DNA of 64,000 bases from a virus, in the IMG/VR virus record IMGVR_UViG_3300035190_001334, positions 81,467-145,466 of that record; one strand, written 5' to 3'. Below the pieces are notes generated by a model. That model saw nothing but the letters and a program-made list of their open reading frames with translations, had not been told where the DNA came from and ran no database searches. Shown here piece after piece: positions 34,289 through 42,848 of this stretch. Made by a program: the position numbers and the translations under genes. How positions within the stretch are numbered: position 1 is the stretch's first letter; each line of letters starts with the position of its first letter.

Positions 34289-35076
34289 CCTACAGACTTA
34301 ATGTTTGCAACTTGTCTGGCATTTTTGAAAAAAGTTTCGGGCTGACTAATTTCTCTGAAGATTATTATGCATTGCTAAATAGTTTTAGGGGTTTGGAGTC
34401 GGCTGTAAATGACTCTTCTTATACACTATCGCCAAGAACTCTTGAAGAATATTTAGAGTATAAAGACTGGTATCAAGACTACAGACTCTTTTGCAAGTTG
34501 TCACATTTCGTTGATGACTTCAACTTCTTCATCAACGAAAGTGTAAGAACAAGAACTGAACATGACTCCAAGCATTTGGTTGACAGACGTTTGCACGACT
34601 TCATTCGGCGCGTTGAGAGTATGAAAATTCCGCAACAGACTAAAGATACTATTGCGGGTTTCTTGAAAATGCAGAGAGCGAAAGTTGCACTTGTTGCTAT
34701 TAGGGAAAGTCCTTGGGTAGTCCCAAACTTGTTGGAGAATGAGAATCTACAGATAATTGCCGCCAAAGCTAAAAACGAGGAGGTCAGAAAAAGATTGATT
34801 ATGACCACACAAATACTTCAGACTTGGGGCAAATTTCCCGAACTGAGATTGGGGCAACTGATTTCAAATTCTCTGCCTGAAGGTACTGACCTTTTCTATA
34901 GCAAGTTAATTTTTGTGTACTCTTGGCGTTCGGCGCAACAACGGACTATGATAATTCTTGCGGATTCGAGAGAAGAATCAGATACTATTTTCAAATCTGA
35001 AGAACCTAATATCAGCCCTTACGTCACCCAGCTATTTGTCGATGGCGGTGAGTCTACAATTATCTATAACCACTAA
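34285..35076 (+). CDS. unknown helical protein
   Basis: 263 residues, ATGA-coupled. Mostly helical, with aromatic N-terminal region and basic middle. It shares the 'S-x-x-x-E-Y' helical style with its upstream neighbour, and both may act together. No family recognised. Confidence 0.65.
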   Translation: MTYRLNVCNLSGIFEKSFGLTNFSEDYYALLNSFRGLESAVNDSSYTLSPRTLEEYLEYKDWYQDYRLFCKLSHFVDDFNFFINESVRTRTEHDSKHLVDRRLHDFIRRVESMKIPQQTKDTIAGFLKMQRAKVALVAIRESPWVVPNLLENENLQIIAAKAKNEEVRKRLIMTTQILQTWGKFPELRLGQLISNSLPEGTDLFYSKLIFVYSWRSAQQRTMIILADSREESDTIFKSEEPNISPYVTQLFVDGGESTIIYNH

Positions 35077-35537
35077 TGAACATCTTCGTACTTCACAAAA
35101 ACCCAATCGAAGCTGCCCATCTTGTCCCAGTCAAAGTAGCTAGCAAAATGGCTCTCGAAGCTGCTCAAATGCTTGCAGTCGCTTGCGCTCATCAAGGTCT
35201 AGCGCTGCCGCACAAAAAAGATGGTAACGAGTATTCACCAAAATCGCACGTTAATCATCCTTGTACTAAATGGGCTTGTCAGAGTCGTGAAAATATGTTA
35301 TGGCTTTGTTTGCACGGTGTCACGCTTTGCTGCCTCCATGAAGAAAACTACGGAAAAATGCCAGCACACCTCAAGGCTCTGCAAGAAGTAGCTACCCAAC
35401 TCGGTGCAATACCTTTCTATGACCACACACCATTTGTTTCTGCTATGCCTGACGAGTTCAAGACTGATGATGTAGTTGAGAGTTACCGTGCCTATATCAA
35501 GACCAAACCGTACTATGTTGAAGGAGAAACGAAGTGA
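35076..35537 (+). CDS. pyrimidine-dimer-DNA-glycosylase-like phage protein
   Basis: 153 residues. The N-terminus (MNIFVLHKNPIEAAHLVP, then KMALEAAQMLAVA) and the motif NHPCTKWACQSRENMLWL followed by EENYGKMPAHLKAL match a phage protein family usually annotated as pyrimidine dimer DNA glycosylase-like. The true substrate in phages is uncertain. It overlaps both neighbours by one base. Confidence 0.75.
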   Translation: MNIFVLHKNPIEAAHLVPVKVASKMALEAAQMLAVACAHQGLALPHKKDGNEYSPKSHVNHPCTKWACQSRENMLWLCLHGVTLCCLHEENYGKMPAHLKALQEVATQLGAIPFYDHTPFVSAMPDEFKTDDVVESYRAYIKTKPYYVEGETK

Positions 35538-35854
35538 TGAGCGAGAAGATTTGTCACGTTGATGGCTCATGCCCCTTTGCTTGTAGTGAAGCAAGTGAAA
35601 TCGCGCAAAACTACGGTTGTCTTCCGACTGCATACGGCATTAAGATTATGCGCCTCCAGTACGGTAAAACTTGGGCTTGCCACTCAGATACCTCTAAGCC
35701 ATGCCAAGGCGCTATTCAGCATCTAAAACGTAATGGTGAAGATGCTTCGGTGATTGACCCGCAGTTGATTACAGAAGAGAGTGATTGGGGTGAACTTGTA
35801 ACGCCGAGCGAGAAAACGAGAGAATATATCAAGAGTAAATTTTGGAGTTACTGA
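35537..35854 (+). CDS. unknown Cys-rich protein
   Basis: 105 residues from ATG 35537 (a GTG three bases earlier is possible). Cys and His spread through the first half (CHVDGSCPFACSEA, YGCLP, WACHSDTSKPCQG) suggest metal binding. No named family recognised. Confidence 0.65.
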   Translation: MSEKICHVDGSCPFACSEASEIAQNYGCLPTAYGIKIMRLQYGKTWACHSDTSKPCQGAIQHLKRNGEDASVIDPQLITEESDWGELVTPSEKTREYIKSKFWSY

Positions 35855-35855
35855 T

Positions 35856-36044
35856 ATGAGATTTAATGTGGTCAACATTGACCTTGACTCATGCTTGAAT
35901 CACGGCTACACTTACAACGAGAAGTTGGAGATTTGCTTGAACCGCGCTATCCGAGAAGATGATGAAAAACTTATTTCTCTTGAGAGCATCGGTGAGGGTA
36001 AGTATCGTGTTGTTTATGAAAAATTTGGAGGTATAGGGCGATGA
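35856..36044 (+). CDS. small unknown protein
   Basis: 62 residues, overlapping the next gene by 4 bases. Charged, ends in a beta-rich RVVYEKFGG. Confidence 0.6.
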   Translation: MRFNVVNIDLDSCLNHGYTYNEKLEICLNRAIREDDEKLISLESIGEGKYRVVYEKFGGIGR

Positions 36045-36187
36045 TTGATTACACTTACCTGACCACGATACAAAACTGCGGCTGGTGGTTCGTTGTAGCC
36101 ATCCGCCCTAGTGGTGTGATTGAACATCTGGCTACATTTGATAATTTTGAAGATGCCGAATGGTATGGGACTACGCAAGCGATGTGA
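36041..36187 (+). CDS. small aromatic protein
   Basis: 48 residues from ATG 36041, ATGA-coupled. Pattern CGWWFVVAIRPSGVIEHLATF suggests a small beta-rich fold. Confidence 0.55.
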   Translation: MIDYTYLTTIQNCGWWFVVAIRPSGVIEHLATFDNFEDAEWYGTTQAM

Positions 36188-36276
36188 TACTGAGGAGGTG
36201 TTGTTATGCAGCATCTCTTTTTCTTTTGTCTCGCTGGCGCTCACCTTTTTTCTGCACACGACCGTAGGGAGATTTT

Positions 36277-36408
36277 ATGGATAACAAAGAAATGTTGAGG
36301 CAGTATGAGGACAAAGAAGTGAAAAACGTGTATGTGGTTTGTAAGGAGCTATTGCGCGAACATGAGAGGAATAAGGAAGCTAAGTCTTTCTCATTGCCGA
36401 AGGGCTAG
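36277..36408 (+). CDS. small charged protein
   Basis: 43 codons from ATG 36277, preceded by TAGGGAGATTTT. Highly charged helix, no motif. Confidence 0.45.
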   Translation: MDNKEMLRQYEDKEVKNVYVVCKELLREHERNKEAKSFSLPKG

Positions 36409-36656
36409 GCTAACGCCAGTTGTCTCAAGCGCCGACGGCTGGGATTCTTTCTAGAAGTAGCAGGAGAATATAGGGTGATGACATTTGCTACTACTATCTA
36501 CGAGACTACGTTGTTTCAAGCCCCTAATAATCTGCAAATATTTTTAGCAAATCGTTGTAATAATCTAGCAGAAAAACACACTAACGTAATTGCAGCTTTT
36601 AAAACCCTGCAAATAATCTGCATAGATTGTCTAGCAAAAACCATGCAAAAAGAGTG
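36409..36656. other. AT-rich spacer with short repeated strings
   Basis: The segment holds repeated CTGCAAATA-like and TAGCAAA/TAGCAGAAAA strings (36528, 36547, 36566, 36607, 36632). A frame at 36475-36708 lacks a ribosome site and overlaps the next gene, so it is judged non-coding. The repeats could be operator sites for the module that follows. Confidence 0.4.
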
Positions 36657-36668
36657 TGCTATTATAAT
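36657..36668 (+). promoter_or_regulatory. extended -10 promoter of the second GIY-YIG module
   Basis: TGTGCTATTATAAT, 20 bases before the ATG at 36689, parallels TATGCTATACT before the first copy of the module. Confidence 0.5.
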
Positions 36669-36688
36669 AAAAAGACTATTAAAAGCTT

Positions 36689-37381
36689 ATGAAATCGGCA
36701 AACCCTGAAGACCTACTAAAAATAAAACTAGCTGAGCGACCGCTAGAGGCTCATGACATCGTGGAGCTATTCACACCAGACAACTACAAACTAAGTGCCG
36801 CCATACTCGCAAAACAGCACGTTGAGACTATTGAAGTGCTTGGAGGTATGCAGAAGTCACTAGATGACCTAAAGAACCAGCAGAAAGAAACTCAAAAGCT
36901 GCTAGTTGAGTTGTCAGCAGACAAGAAAATCTCCGAGACTAAACTAGCTCGGTTTTTCACTACTGCCCCACATTTACTAACCAACTTTGACTACGATTTT
37001 GAGCAAAAGGTTATTACGTTCAAAGACTGCCCTCTGGAAACCGACTCTGAAGAAGTTGCTTTTTTATCGTTGAGTCTTGAAGATTATTTTGGCGCTAACC
37101 ACATTCCTTTTTCTGTCCTGCTTAGCGGAATCAAGCGCTACTTTGCAATCAAGAAAAAACAGAACTTTGCTATCAAAGATTTTCTAGAAGAGTATTGTGA
37201 AGAAACTTTATCTAATACCAAGACAAAAAGGCGCACAAGAATCTATTTTAAAAACTTGAAAGCTGCTTGCGAAGATTGTCCAGAAGTAACTCCAAAAGTT
37301 ATTAAGGATGTGATGCAAGATTTGGGCTACGAGCAAAAGACCGATGCTTCTAGAGTTGTATTTTTTGAGAAGGTAAAGTAG
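36689..37381 (+). CDS. coiled-coil protein paired with GIY-YIG protein, module copy 2
   Basis: 230 residues, paralogue of the protein at 16416-17096. Shared features are the MK-x-ANP start, a coiled coil (KSLDDLKNQQKETQKLL), KLARFFTTAPHLL, GIKRYFAIKKKQ, KRRTRIYFKNLKAACE and MQDLGYEQKTDASR. One base separates it from its GIY-YIG partner. The conserved basic C-terminus may bind nucleic acid. Confidence 0.75.
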   Translation: MKSANPEDLLKIKLAERPLEAHDIVELFTPDNYKLSAAILAKQHVETIEVLGGMQKSLDDLKNQQKETQKLLVELSADKKISETKLARFFTTAPHLLTNFDYDFEQKVITFKDCPLETDSEEVAFLSLSLEDYFGANHIPFSVLLSGIKRYFAIKKKQNFAIKDFLEEYCEETLSNTKTKRRTRIYFKNLKAACEDCPEVTPKVIKDVMQDLGYEQKTDASRVVFFEKVK

Positions 37382-37382
37382 G

Positions 37383-37892
37383 ATGAGCCAAACATTTATC
37401 TACGCTATCTACTGTCCAAACAAACAAGAAGTTAAAATCGGATATGCAACAAACCCAACATCGAGATTATCTTCGTTACAAGTTGGCACTACCGATAGAC
37501 TTGATATTCTGATGACTTTTATAGGGGGCTTAGAAGAGGAGAGACTATTGCACAGCATCTTGTCACATCTCAGGTTGTCTGGTGAGTGGTTTGAATATAC
37601 AACAGAAGTTAGGGATACTTTATTAAGGTTCTCTTCTAAGAATCTTCCACTACCTAAAGACGATGCCTATATCCTATCAAAAAATCATGCGATAGTTGAA
37701 AAGGCTTACACCATAGTAGATTCGCATCCAAACAAAAGAAAAATCACTATTCCAGAGTTAAAAAGGACAATGCCTTATGGTGAGATTTCCACAAAAGAAG
37801 TTGAAGAAGTATTACTAGAGGCTGGCTGGGAAATTTTTAAATCTGGAACTTGCCCTACTAAGTTTTTCCGACCTCCCCTAGAAAATAATTAG
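37383..37892 (+). CDS. GIY-YIG (T5orf172-type) protein, module copy 2
   Basis: 169 residues, paralogue of the protein at 15931-16419. GIY-YIG elements are FIYAIYCPNKQEVKIGYAT, SRLSSLQVGT, ERLLHSIL and LSGEWFEY. The C-terminal half differs from copy 1 and looks like a small winged-helix domain (KRKITIPELKRTMPYGEIS). Confidence 0.75.
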   Translation: MSQTFIYAIYCPNKQEVKIGYATNPTSRLSSLQVGTTDRLDILMTFIGGLEEERLLHSILSHLRLSGEWFEYTTEVRDTLLRFSSKNLPLPKDDAYILSKNHAIVEKAYTIVDSHPNKRKITIPELKRTMPYGEISTKEVEEVLLEAGWEIFKSGTCPTKFFRPPLENN

Positions 37893-37900
37893 CTAAAACC

Positions 37901-38134
37901 ATGACCCAAACCAACCGCATCAATTCCTCTTCTGCACATATCACCGTAGACAGCCTAGATTGGCTCCGCAAGACACACGAAAACAACATCACATGGATTC
38001 CACTGTTCGCAAACTATTACTACGCCTACAGAGCCATAGAGCAGCAATGGTGGTACGTTGACGAGGAAAAAAAGTTCAAAGTAGATGCAGCACCAGACAT
38101 TGAATCAATTTATCAAGAGATGAAAAAACCATGA
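37901..38134 (+). CDS. small protein of the Trp / P-x-I-E-x-x-Y family
   Basis: 77 residues ending AAPDIESIYQEMKKP. The pattern Trp cluster, then P-[DE]-I-E-x-x-Y/H, recurs in the proteins at 38355 (twice) and 39026, suggesting a local gene family. ATGA overlap with the next gene. Confidence 0.65.
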   Translation: MTQTNRINSSSAHITVDSLDWLRKTHENNITWIPLFANYYYAYRAIEQQWWYVDEEKKFKVDAAPDIESIYQEMKKP

Positions 38135-38358
38135 CTTACGATTTAGTCGAGATTAATTGGGACACCACGCTCGTAACAAAACTTCATCTTCAAGATGTTA
38201 CCGAATATGTGATAGAACTGCATAAGCATACAACAGTTACCTCTAAAGGATGTTTTCTAAGTGTGAAGCCTCATGGTAAATTTCGAGTTGGCGAAACAGC
38301 TTGTGAGTTCACACCTGAAAATGACCGATGCCCTATAAGACTTGGAGAAAAGTTATGA
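38131..38358 (+). CDS. unknown small protein
   Basis: 75 residues, beta-rich, ATGA-coupled on both sides. Confidence 0.6.
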   Translation: MTYDLVEINWDTTLVTKLHLQDVTEYVIELHKHTTVTSKGCFLSVKPHGKFRVGETACEFTPENDRCPIRLGEKL

Positions 38359-38825
38359 CCACAACAACAACTATCGTATGTGAAAAAACTTCCCGTCCTT
38401 ACAAAAGAGAAGAGGATGATGAAGTTATTAGGTGGTTCAAAGACAACAGCATTATAGCTGACTTTGCTTTTCGTAAGTCTGAAGGAATATGGCGTTATCA
38501 TGGCTACCCATTCCAACTGTCTAAAGCATTAGAATCTCCTCCTGACATCGAACTACAATACCAAGAGTCTCGCGCCAAAGGCTTCAAGATACACACTACC
38601 CAAACTAGCATCTCTTATGACGACTTATCATGGACTCGACTAGCAGACAAAGCTGGTGTCACTTGGCTTCACGAAATGGTTCCAGAGCGCGAAAACATCT
38701 CGTATCGTTTCGATGAAAGTATCGGTTGGGCTTGGGCTTACCAGAAAGGAAATATCATGGCTTGGGTAGATTGCGAAAAGCCTGAGATTGAAAAACTTTA
38801 CCAAAAATATATCAAGAGGTTTTAA
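38355..38825 (+). CDS. two-domain protein of the Trp / P-x-I-E-x-x-Y family
   Basis: 156 residues from ATG 38355 (coupled to the previous stop). It contains the family pattern twice: SPPDIELQYQE at about 60 and EKPEIEKLYQKY at the end, each preceded by aromatic residues. It therefore looks like a tandem duplication of the domain found singly in its neighbours. Confidence 0.65.
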   Translation: MTTTTTIVCEKTSRPYKREEDDEVIRWFKDNSIIADFAFRKSEGIWRYHGYPFQLSKALESPPDIELQYQESRAKGFKIHTTQTSISYDDLSWTRLADKAGVTWLHEMVPERENISYRFDESIGWAWAYQKGNIMAWVDCEKPEIEKLYQKYIKRF

Positions 38826-38827
38826 CC

Positions 38828-39025
38828 ATGAGTCAACCCCAGTATCGCCTCATATCTCGCGGTCAGTCCTTTACTGGTCAAGAGGTAATCGAGCTTCACG
38901 TTTACAATCAGTCTCGCGGCATATATCAAAAAATGCCAGTCAAAGTTACCATTAATCCAGAATGCGTAATCAAAACACTCGAAGAGCTTGAAAATTGGAC
39001 TAAAGAAAGTTGGAGTACCCACTAA
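38828..39025 (+). CDS. unknown small basic protein
   Basis: 65 residues, basic, mixed fold. Next start follows the stop directly. Confidence 0.6.
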   Translation: MSQPQYRLISRGQSFTGQEVIELHVYNQSRGIYQKMPVKVTINPECVIKTLEELENWTKESWSTH

Positions 39026-39271
39026 ATGAGCCGACTTAAAGAATTAGAATGCGTAACTGACGTTGTTTTTGATGATAAGCACTGGAATCGCAGACAACTT
39101 GATAACTATATTCATTGGTGTTGCATTGAGTTGACCCATGAGTACAAGTACGAAGACCCTAGAGACGGTTGGCTTTTTAGAAAATCTTTAGGTAACTGGT
39201 GGACTAGTTGTAACGAGCCTGAAATTGAAACTTTACACAAAAAAGCGGTAACAAAGTATGAGCAACCTTAA
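39026..39271 (+). CDS. small protein of the Trp / P-x-I-E-x-x-Y family
   Basis: 81 residues ending NEPEIETLHKKAVTKYEQP, with GNWW shortly before. Third gene of the local family. Overlaps the next gene by 14 bases. Confidence 0.65.
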   Translation: MSRLKELECVTDVVFDDKHWNRRQLDNYIHWCCIELTHEYKYEDPRDGWLFRKSLGNWWTSCNEPEIETLHKKAVTKYEQP

Positions 39272-39587
39272 CATCAGCCAAGACCAAGAATCTCTAATCC
39301 GTAACGCAGTTATTATCCTGCTTACTAACACCAAAACAGAATGGAATGACTGGAACATTCAAAACACTGGAGTCGAAATTAATTGCACTATCAATGGTAT
39401 CGAAGTTGATTTTGTACGTTTGGTTCAAGAAGTCAACTCCTCATTTGAAGGTCGTGTCAATGAGGCAGTACAAGAAATTGTAAAAACTCAACTTCAAGAT
39501 TTAAGCGAATCGCTGAGCGAAATAGCAAGGCGTATCGGCAACACACAAAAAGAATTGCGCCTATCTAATATTTATTTTGATGATTAA
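39258..39587 (+). CDS. unknown helical protein
   Basis: 109 residues. The last half is a helix rich in Gln, Ser and Ile (LQDLSESLSEIARRIGNTQ) that may form a coiled coil. Confidence 0.65.
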   Translation: MSNLNISQDQESLIRNAVIILLTNTKTEWNDWNIQNTGVEINCTINGIEVDFVRLVQEVNSSFEGRVNEAVQEIVKTQLQDLSESLSEIARRIGNTQKELRLSNIYFDD

Positions 39588-39589
39588 TT

Positions 39590-39835
39590 ATGCGACCTAA
39601 ACTATTTTTCGGACTTGGTGGTTCTTGTGACATCACCAACAGCTTCCTGCCATTTTTCATCAACACACGGCTCATCTTTTTTATGGTCGTTGATGCACTG
39701 TCTTACGTCATAGAGTGCGAACAAGATATGCAAGATTGTTACAACTCAATGTCACCGCAAGAAAAAGCTTGGATTGATGACAAGTCGATGCTCAATTTAC
39801 ACACTGATGAGTTAGGGAGAAGTTATTATGTCTAA
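39590..39835 (+). CDS. unknown small protein with hydrophobic middle
   Basis: 81 residues. A hydrophobic stretch (FLPFFINTRLIFFMVVDAL) may span a membrane. The acidic C-terminus overlaps the next start by 8 bases. Confidence 0.55.
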   Translation: MRPKLFFGLGGSCDITNSFLPFFINTRLIFFMVVDALSYVIECEQDMQDCYNSMSPQEKAWIDDKSMLNLHTDELGRSYYV

Positions 39836-40046
39836 TCAAGGACTTGTTCAAAAATTTTACATCGAGCGAACTGATGGTGAAGAGTTACCAGAAGGCGCTA
39901 AATACTTCACGCTCCGCTACGACTCAGAAAGTAAGGATGGTGAAGCTTCTCGCAAAGCACTAACTGTCTACGCTGATGAGATAAAGGATATTAATCCAGT
40001 ATTGTCTGAAGAATTACTTCAGGCTATCAGGAATGAATCGCCATGA
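39828..40046 (+). CDS. unknown small acidic protein
   Basis: 72 residues. N-terminal half FYIERTDGEELPEGAKYFTLRYD resembles a small beta domain common in phage genomes. ATGA-coupled to the next gene. Confidence 0.6.
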   Translation: MSNQGLVQKFYIERTDGEELPEGAKYFTLRYDSESKDGEASRKALTVYADEIKDINPVLSEELLQAIRNESP

Positions 40047-40369
40047 AAAGCGCCTACAACCAGCTTGAGTTTTGTCAAGTCGAACAAGTGCCAATCACTA
40101 CGCCCAAGAAAATTCACATCATTCGTTCCGAGCAGCAAGGTGCATTTAAGGTTGTGCTTAGCTCCAGAGATGCAGCTAAAATCGTCTCTGAGCTTCAGAA
40201 AGGCAATCCACATACTTTGACCTGCTACATGAGCTTCGGCGGTACTAACGACACCAAAACGTCAGTGTTGAGTGATTGCAAAGAATTTAGCTTACATGGC
40301 GATTGGATAGCTGATAACGAAGCTGTTCGTGAATACTTAAACTCTCAACTAAATGTTTTAGTAAACTAA
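40043..40369 (+). CDS. unknown protein
   Basis: 108 residues, mixed fold, one-base overlap with the next gene. No domain recognised. Confidence 0.6.
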   Translation: MKSAYNQLEFCQVEQVPITTPKKIHIIRSEQQGAFKVVLSSRDAAKIVSELQKGNPHTLTCYMSFGGTNDTKTSVLSDCKEFSLHGDWIADNEAVREYLNSQLNVLVN

Positions 40370-40611
40370 TGATTACCATCGCCTACAAATTTCCACATCA
40401 CCCTGAGTGGGATTGTGTCAATGAAGCTGATAACCTGCTATTCTCTCCTTTCGATGGTAAAGAAGAAGATGCTGTGACAATAGCTTCGCTCATCAACTCC
40501 AAGAAGCTAAAAATACTCGGACACCCGAAAATCGGGAGTATTGGTACAGCAGACTTCAAACAACGAGCAACTATTACTGGCTTAGATAGCCTCACGGTGA
40601 CTTTCTCATGA
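40369..40611 (+). CDS. unknown small protein
   Basis: 80 residues, beta-rich C-terminus (KQRATITGLDSLTVTFS). ATGA-coupled to the next gene. Confidence 0.6.
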   Translation: MITIAYKFPHHPEWDCVNEADNLLFSPFDGKEEDAVTIASLINSKKLKILGHPKIGSIGTADFKQRATITGLDSLTVTFS

Positions 40612-40790
40612 ACACATCACATCAAGAGTTTTGGGAGTTGGCAGAAAAACACTGGCTGACTCCTGCATTACTAGGTCAAATCACCAGCGCACCGATTAAA
40701 GTGTTGCTAGATTGGCTCAACAATGAAACTACGCCTGAATCTGCCTTGAATGATTTAAAAAAGTACCTAAATTATGACTCGGCAAATTAA
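40608..40790 (+). CDS. unknown small helical protein
   Basis: 60 residues, helical (HWLTPALLGQITSAPIKVLLDWL). May be a small helix-turn-helix-like domain, unproven. Confidence 0.55.
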   Translation: MNTSHQEFWELAEKHWLTPALLGQITSAPIKVLLDWLNNETTPESALNDLKKYLNYDSAN

Positions 40791-40917
40791 AGATAATGTT
40801 CCGCTAGAGCTAGTGACAATCGATGACAAAAAGATTATCATTACTTATAATTCCGAAACAAAGCAGCTAGTCGTTAAGGCTGGCGCTAACACATTGAAAT
40901 CGAGATTGGTGAATTAA
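40774..40917 (+). CDS. small basic beta-rich protein
   Basis: 47 residues from ATG 40774, overlapping the previous gene by 17 bases. Pattern KIIITYNSETKQLVVKAG is a simple beta-hairpin. Confidence 0.5.
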   Translation: MTRQIKDNVPLELVTIDDKKIIITYNSETKQLVVKAGANTLKSRLVN

Positions 40918-40918
40918 T

Positions 40919-41092
40919 ATGTCGATAAAACTGAATAAAGAAGGACGATACAAAATTTCCTTTGAAGATGGTACAGATGTAATCGTTACGTCAGATAATT
41001 GCTTCTTTGCGACCGTCGGTGAAAATCTTATCGGTTACACAACTATTGATGTGAAGTTCAACTCGAAAATCAGTAAAGTGGAGCGTTTGTAA
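40919..41092 (+). CDS. small beta-rich protein
   Basis: 57 residues from ATG 40919. Beta strands (YKISFEDGTDVIVTSDN) similar in style to the gene before it. The stop abuts the next ATG. Confidence 0.5.
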   Translation: MSIKLNKEGRYKISFEDGTDVIVTSDNCFFATVGENLIGYTTIDVKFNSKISKVERL

Positions 41093-41440
41093 ATGAAAGT
41101 ACATTACCTACACGTAATTGTAATTGACCACGATGCTCTAGGAGCCGATGAAGTTGAGCGCGTCCTCGAAGATGCGAATTACCCGAACGATTGCATTGCC
41201 CCTAATGTAATCAAGTCTCAGACCGCAGAGGTTGGTGATAACCCGTTGAACCACAGCAACACTCAAGCTGCTGAAATTGAGCGATTGTTCAGTGCTTGGC
41301 AACCGATTGAAACTGCACCTAGAAATAAGCGTATTTTAGTTTGTACTGATGAACACGTTTGGGTTAATAAATTAGATAGACAAATCTTTGAGAGTGAGCT
41401 TTTAGGTTGGATGCCCTTGCCAAATCCCCCTCAAGGCTGA
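41093..41440 (+). CDS. unknown protein; C-terminal half DUF551-like
   Basis: 115 residues. The C-terminal part (WQPIETAPRNKRILVCTDE followed by LGWMPLPNPP) matches the pattern W-x-P-I-x-x-A-P ... GWMPLPxPP of DUF551-type phage proteins, whose function is unknown. The N-terminal half is not recognised. Confidence 0.65.
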   Translation: MKVHYLHVIVIDHDALGADEVERVLEDANYPNDCIAPNVIKSQTAEVGDNPLNHSNTQAAEIERLFSAWQPIETAPRNKRILVCTDEHVWVNKLDRQIFESELLGWMPLPNPPQG

Positions 41441-41476
41441 TGCTAAGCTAAGTAAAATCACTTACTATTACTTGCA

Positions 41477-41626
41477 ATGAATACCAAAAAATACGTTGTT
41501 GACGACTCAACCGCACAAACTATTTTCAAGACTATTCAGAAACATCAAGTCACTCGTCGAGAGTGCATTCTCGCTTCTCAGTACTGCCACATTATCCATA
41601 GGAATTTCACATGGTTAGCCGCTTAA
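41477..41626 (+). CDS. small unknown protein
   Basis: 49 residues from ATG 41477, 16-base overlap with the next gene. Basic, Cys/His in the second half. Confidence 0.45.
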   Translation: MNTKKYVVDDSTAQTIFKTIQKHQVTRRECILASQYCHIIHRNFTWLAA

Positions 41627-41841
41627 TTCGTTGGCTATTTAAACGCAATTCACTTAGCACATATATTTACCGCACCGAACAACTCCTTGCAGAAAAAAAG
41701 TATTGTGAGGCTGATGCTTGCGCTTTTTTAGGGTTGCAACTTTTTCCCAATCAACCTGAGCTTCTTCAGCTTAAACGTAACGCCGAAAAAATGTTCTCTT
41801 CTTATCTATATTCGCAGGAGTTAGGTCATGAGCAATTTTGA
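41611..41841 (+). CDS. small helical protein
   Basis: 76 residues. The middle (AEKKYCEADACAFLGLQLFPNQPELLQLK) resembles one TPR-type helix pair. Overlaps the next gene by 14 bases. Confidence 0.55.
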   Translation: MVSRLIRWLFKRNSLSTYIYRTEQLLAEKKYCEADACAFLGLQLFPNQPELLQLKRNAEKMFSSYLYSQELGHEQF

Positions 41842-42406
41842 AATCTGGTATGCAATCAAGAATGCCAACAAGTACCTGTCTTTCACTAAAAGCAAAAACG
41901 ATATTTCACATCATGCTTATGATGGTTTTGCAATTACAGAACTAGCTGTCTCGGTACTTGAAAAACGCGATTCTCCTGCCACAAACTATGTCGCATTAAT
42001 CGAGAACGATAAGATTGCAGCGATTATGGATTTCGAGTTGGCATTTCATCTTTATGACGACTTGACGAACATTTACCCTGTTGTTGTCGAACCAATTGTT
42101 CGCTGCCAAAGATGCGAGATTGCTTATATCGGCGGCGTATTCCATTGGAGCTACAAGTTTCAACCTACAACTCCTGAAGCAGTGCTGGCGAAAGTCTGCA
42201 TTCCGACTGCGGGACATGGCGACAAGCAAAACATCCCTTGCCTTGCCAAGCAGTTGCACGAATCTGATTTGGGCTTACTGCAAAAGACACCCGCAGAGTT
42301 GACCGACTTTGTTCGAGCCAACAATAACGCGATTGAGTTTGAGCTGCCTGATGAAGATTATTACTTGAAAATGGCAAAGGAGATTCTGAACGATGAACAG
42401 CACTAA
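41828..42406 (+). CDS. unknown protein
   Basis: 192 residues, mixed fold, Cys pair CQRCEIAYIGG in the middle. No family recognised. Overlaps the next start by 14 bases. Confidence 0.65.
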   Translation: MSNFEIWYAIKNANKYLSFTKSKNDISHHAYDGFAITELAVSVLEKRDSPATNYVALIENDKIAAIMDFELAFHLYDDLTNIYPVVVEPIVRCQRCEIAYIGGVFHWSYKFQPTTPEAVLAKVCIPTAGHGDKQNIPCLAKQLHESDLGLLQKTPAELTDFVRANNNAIEFELPDEDYYLKMAKEILNDEQH

Positions 42407-42848
42407 TTTTGAAACTACTGCGCTAGACCTTCTAGACAAAATGTACGAGGCAATACCCAAAGAGTGCCAACCCCTTCCCAGAGGTGTACTACAATCGAAA
42501 AATGCCCTTGCGAATTTGATTCGAGGAGTATCCCAAGAGCAAATTCCTTCTGAAATCGAGTCTAAAAAAGTAAGTATCGGTGATACTGTATATTATTTAG
42601 GGTCTAGCTCGGTGCAAATTGGTGTAGTAAGAAGGGTAGTGACTGTTGAAGGTTATCCTGTATCAGGTAATCCAAGAGAAGGTTCTGTAAGATACTCTGA
42701 AACACCTAAAATTCAAAAAGAGTATTTTGTATTGCCCCAGAGTGCTATTCCTTTAATAGGGGGCTATAGCACTGCTGAAGAGTTTTACGTCAAATTAAAC
42801 TCCCGTCAACTTTTCACAACTAAACAGGAGCTACTAGATTCACTATGA
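42393..42848 (+). CDS. protein with small SH3-like barrel
   Basis: 151 residues. The segment VSIGDTVYYLGSSSVQIGVVRRV looks like an SH3/KOW-like barrel. The C-terminus LFTTKQELLDSL is matched by LFASKADLLESL at the end of the protein at 43586-43963, so the two are related. Overlaps the next gene by 4 bases. Confidence 0.6.
   Translation: MNSTNFETTALDLLDKMYEAIPKECQPLPRGVLQSKNALANLIRGVSQEQIPSEIESKKVSIGDTVYYLGSSSVQIGVVRRVVTVEGYPVSGNPREGSVRYSETPKIQKEYFVLPQSAIPLIGGYSTAEEFYVKLNSRQLFTTKQELLDSL

Noticed and set aside
36475-36708. 77-codon frame before the second GIY-YIG module
   Set aside because: No ribosome site, overlaps the module start and promoter, and consists of short AT-rich repeats; judged non-coding.
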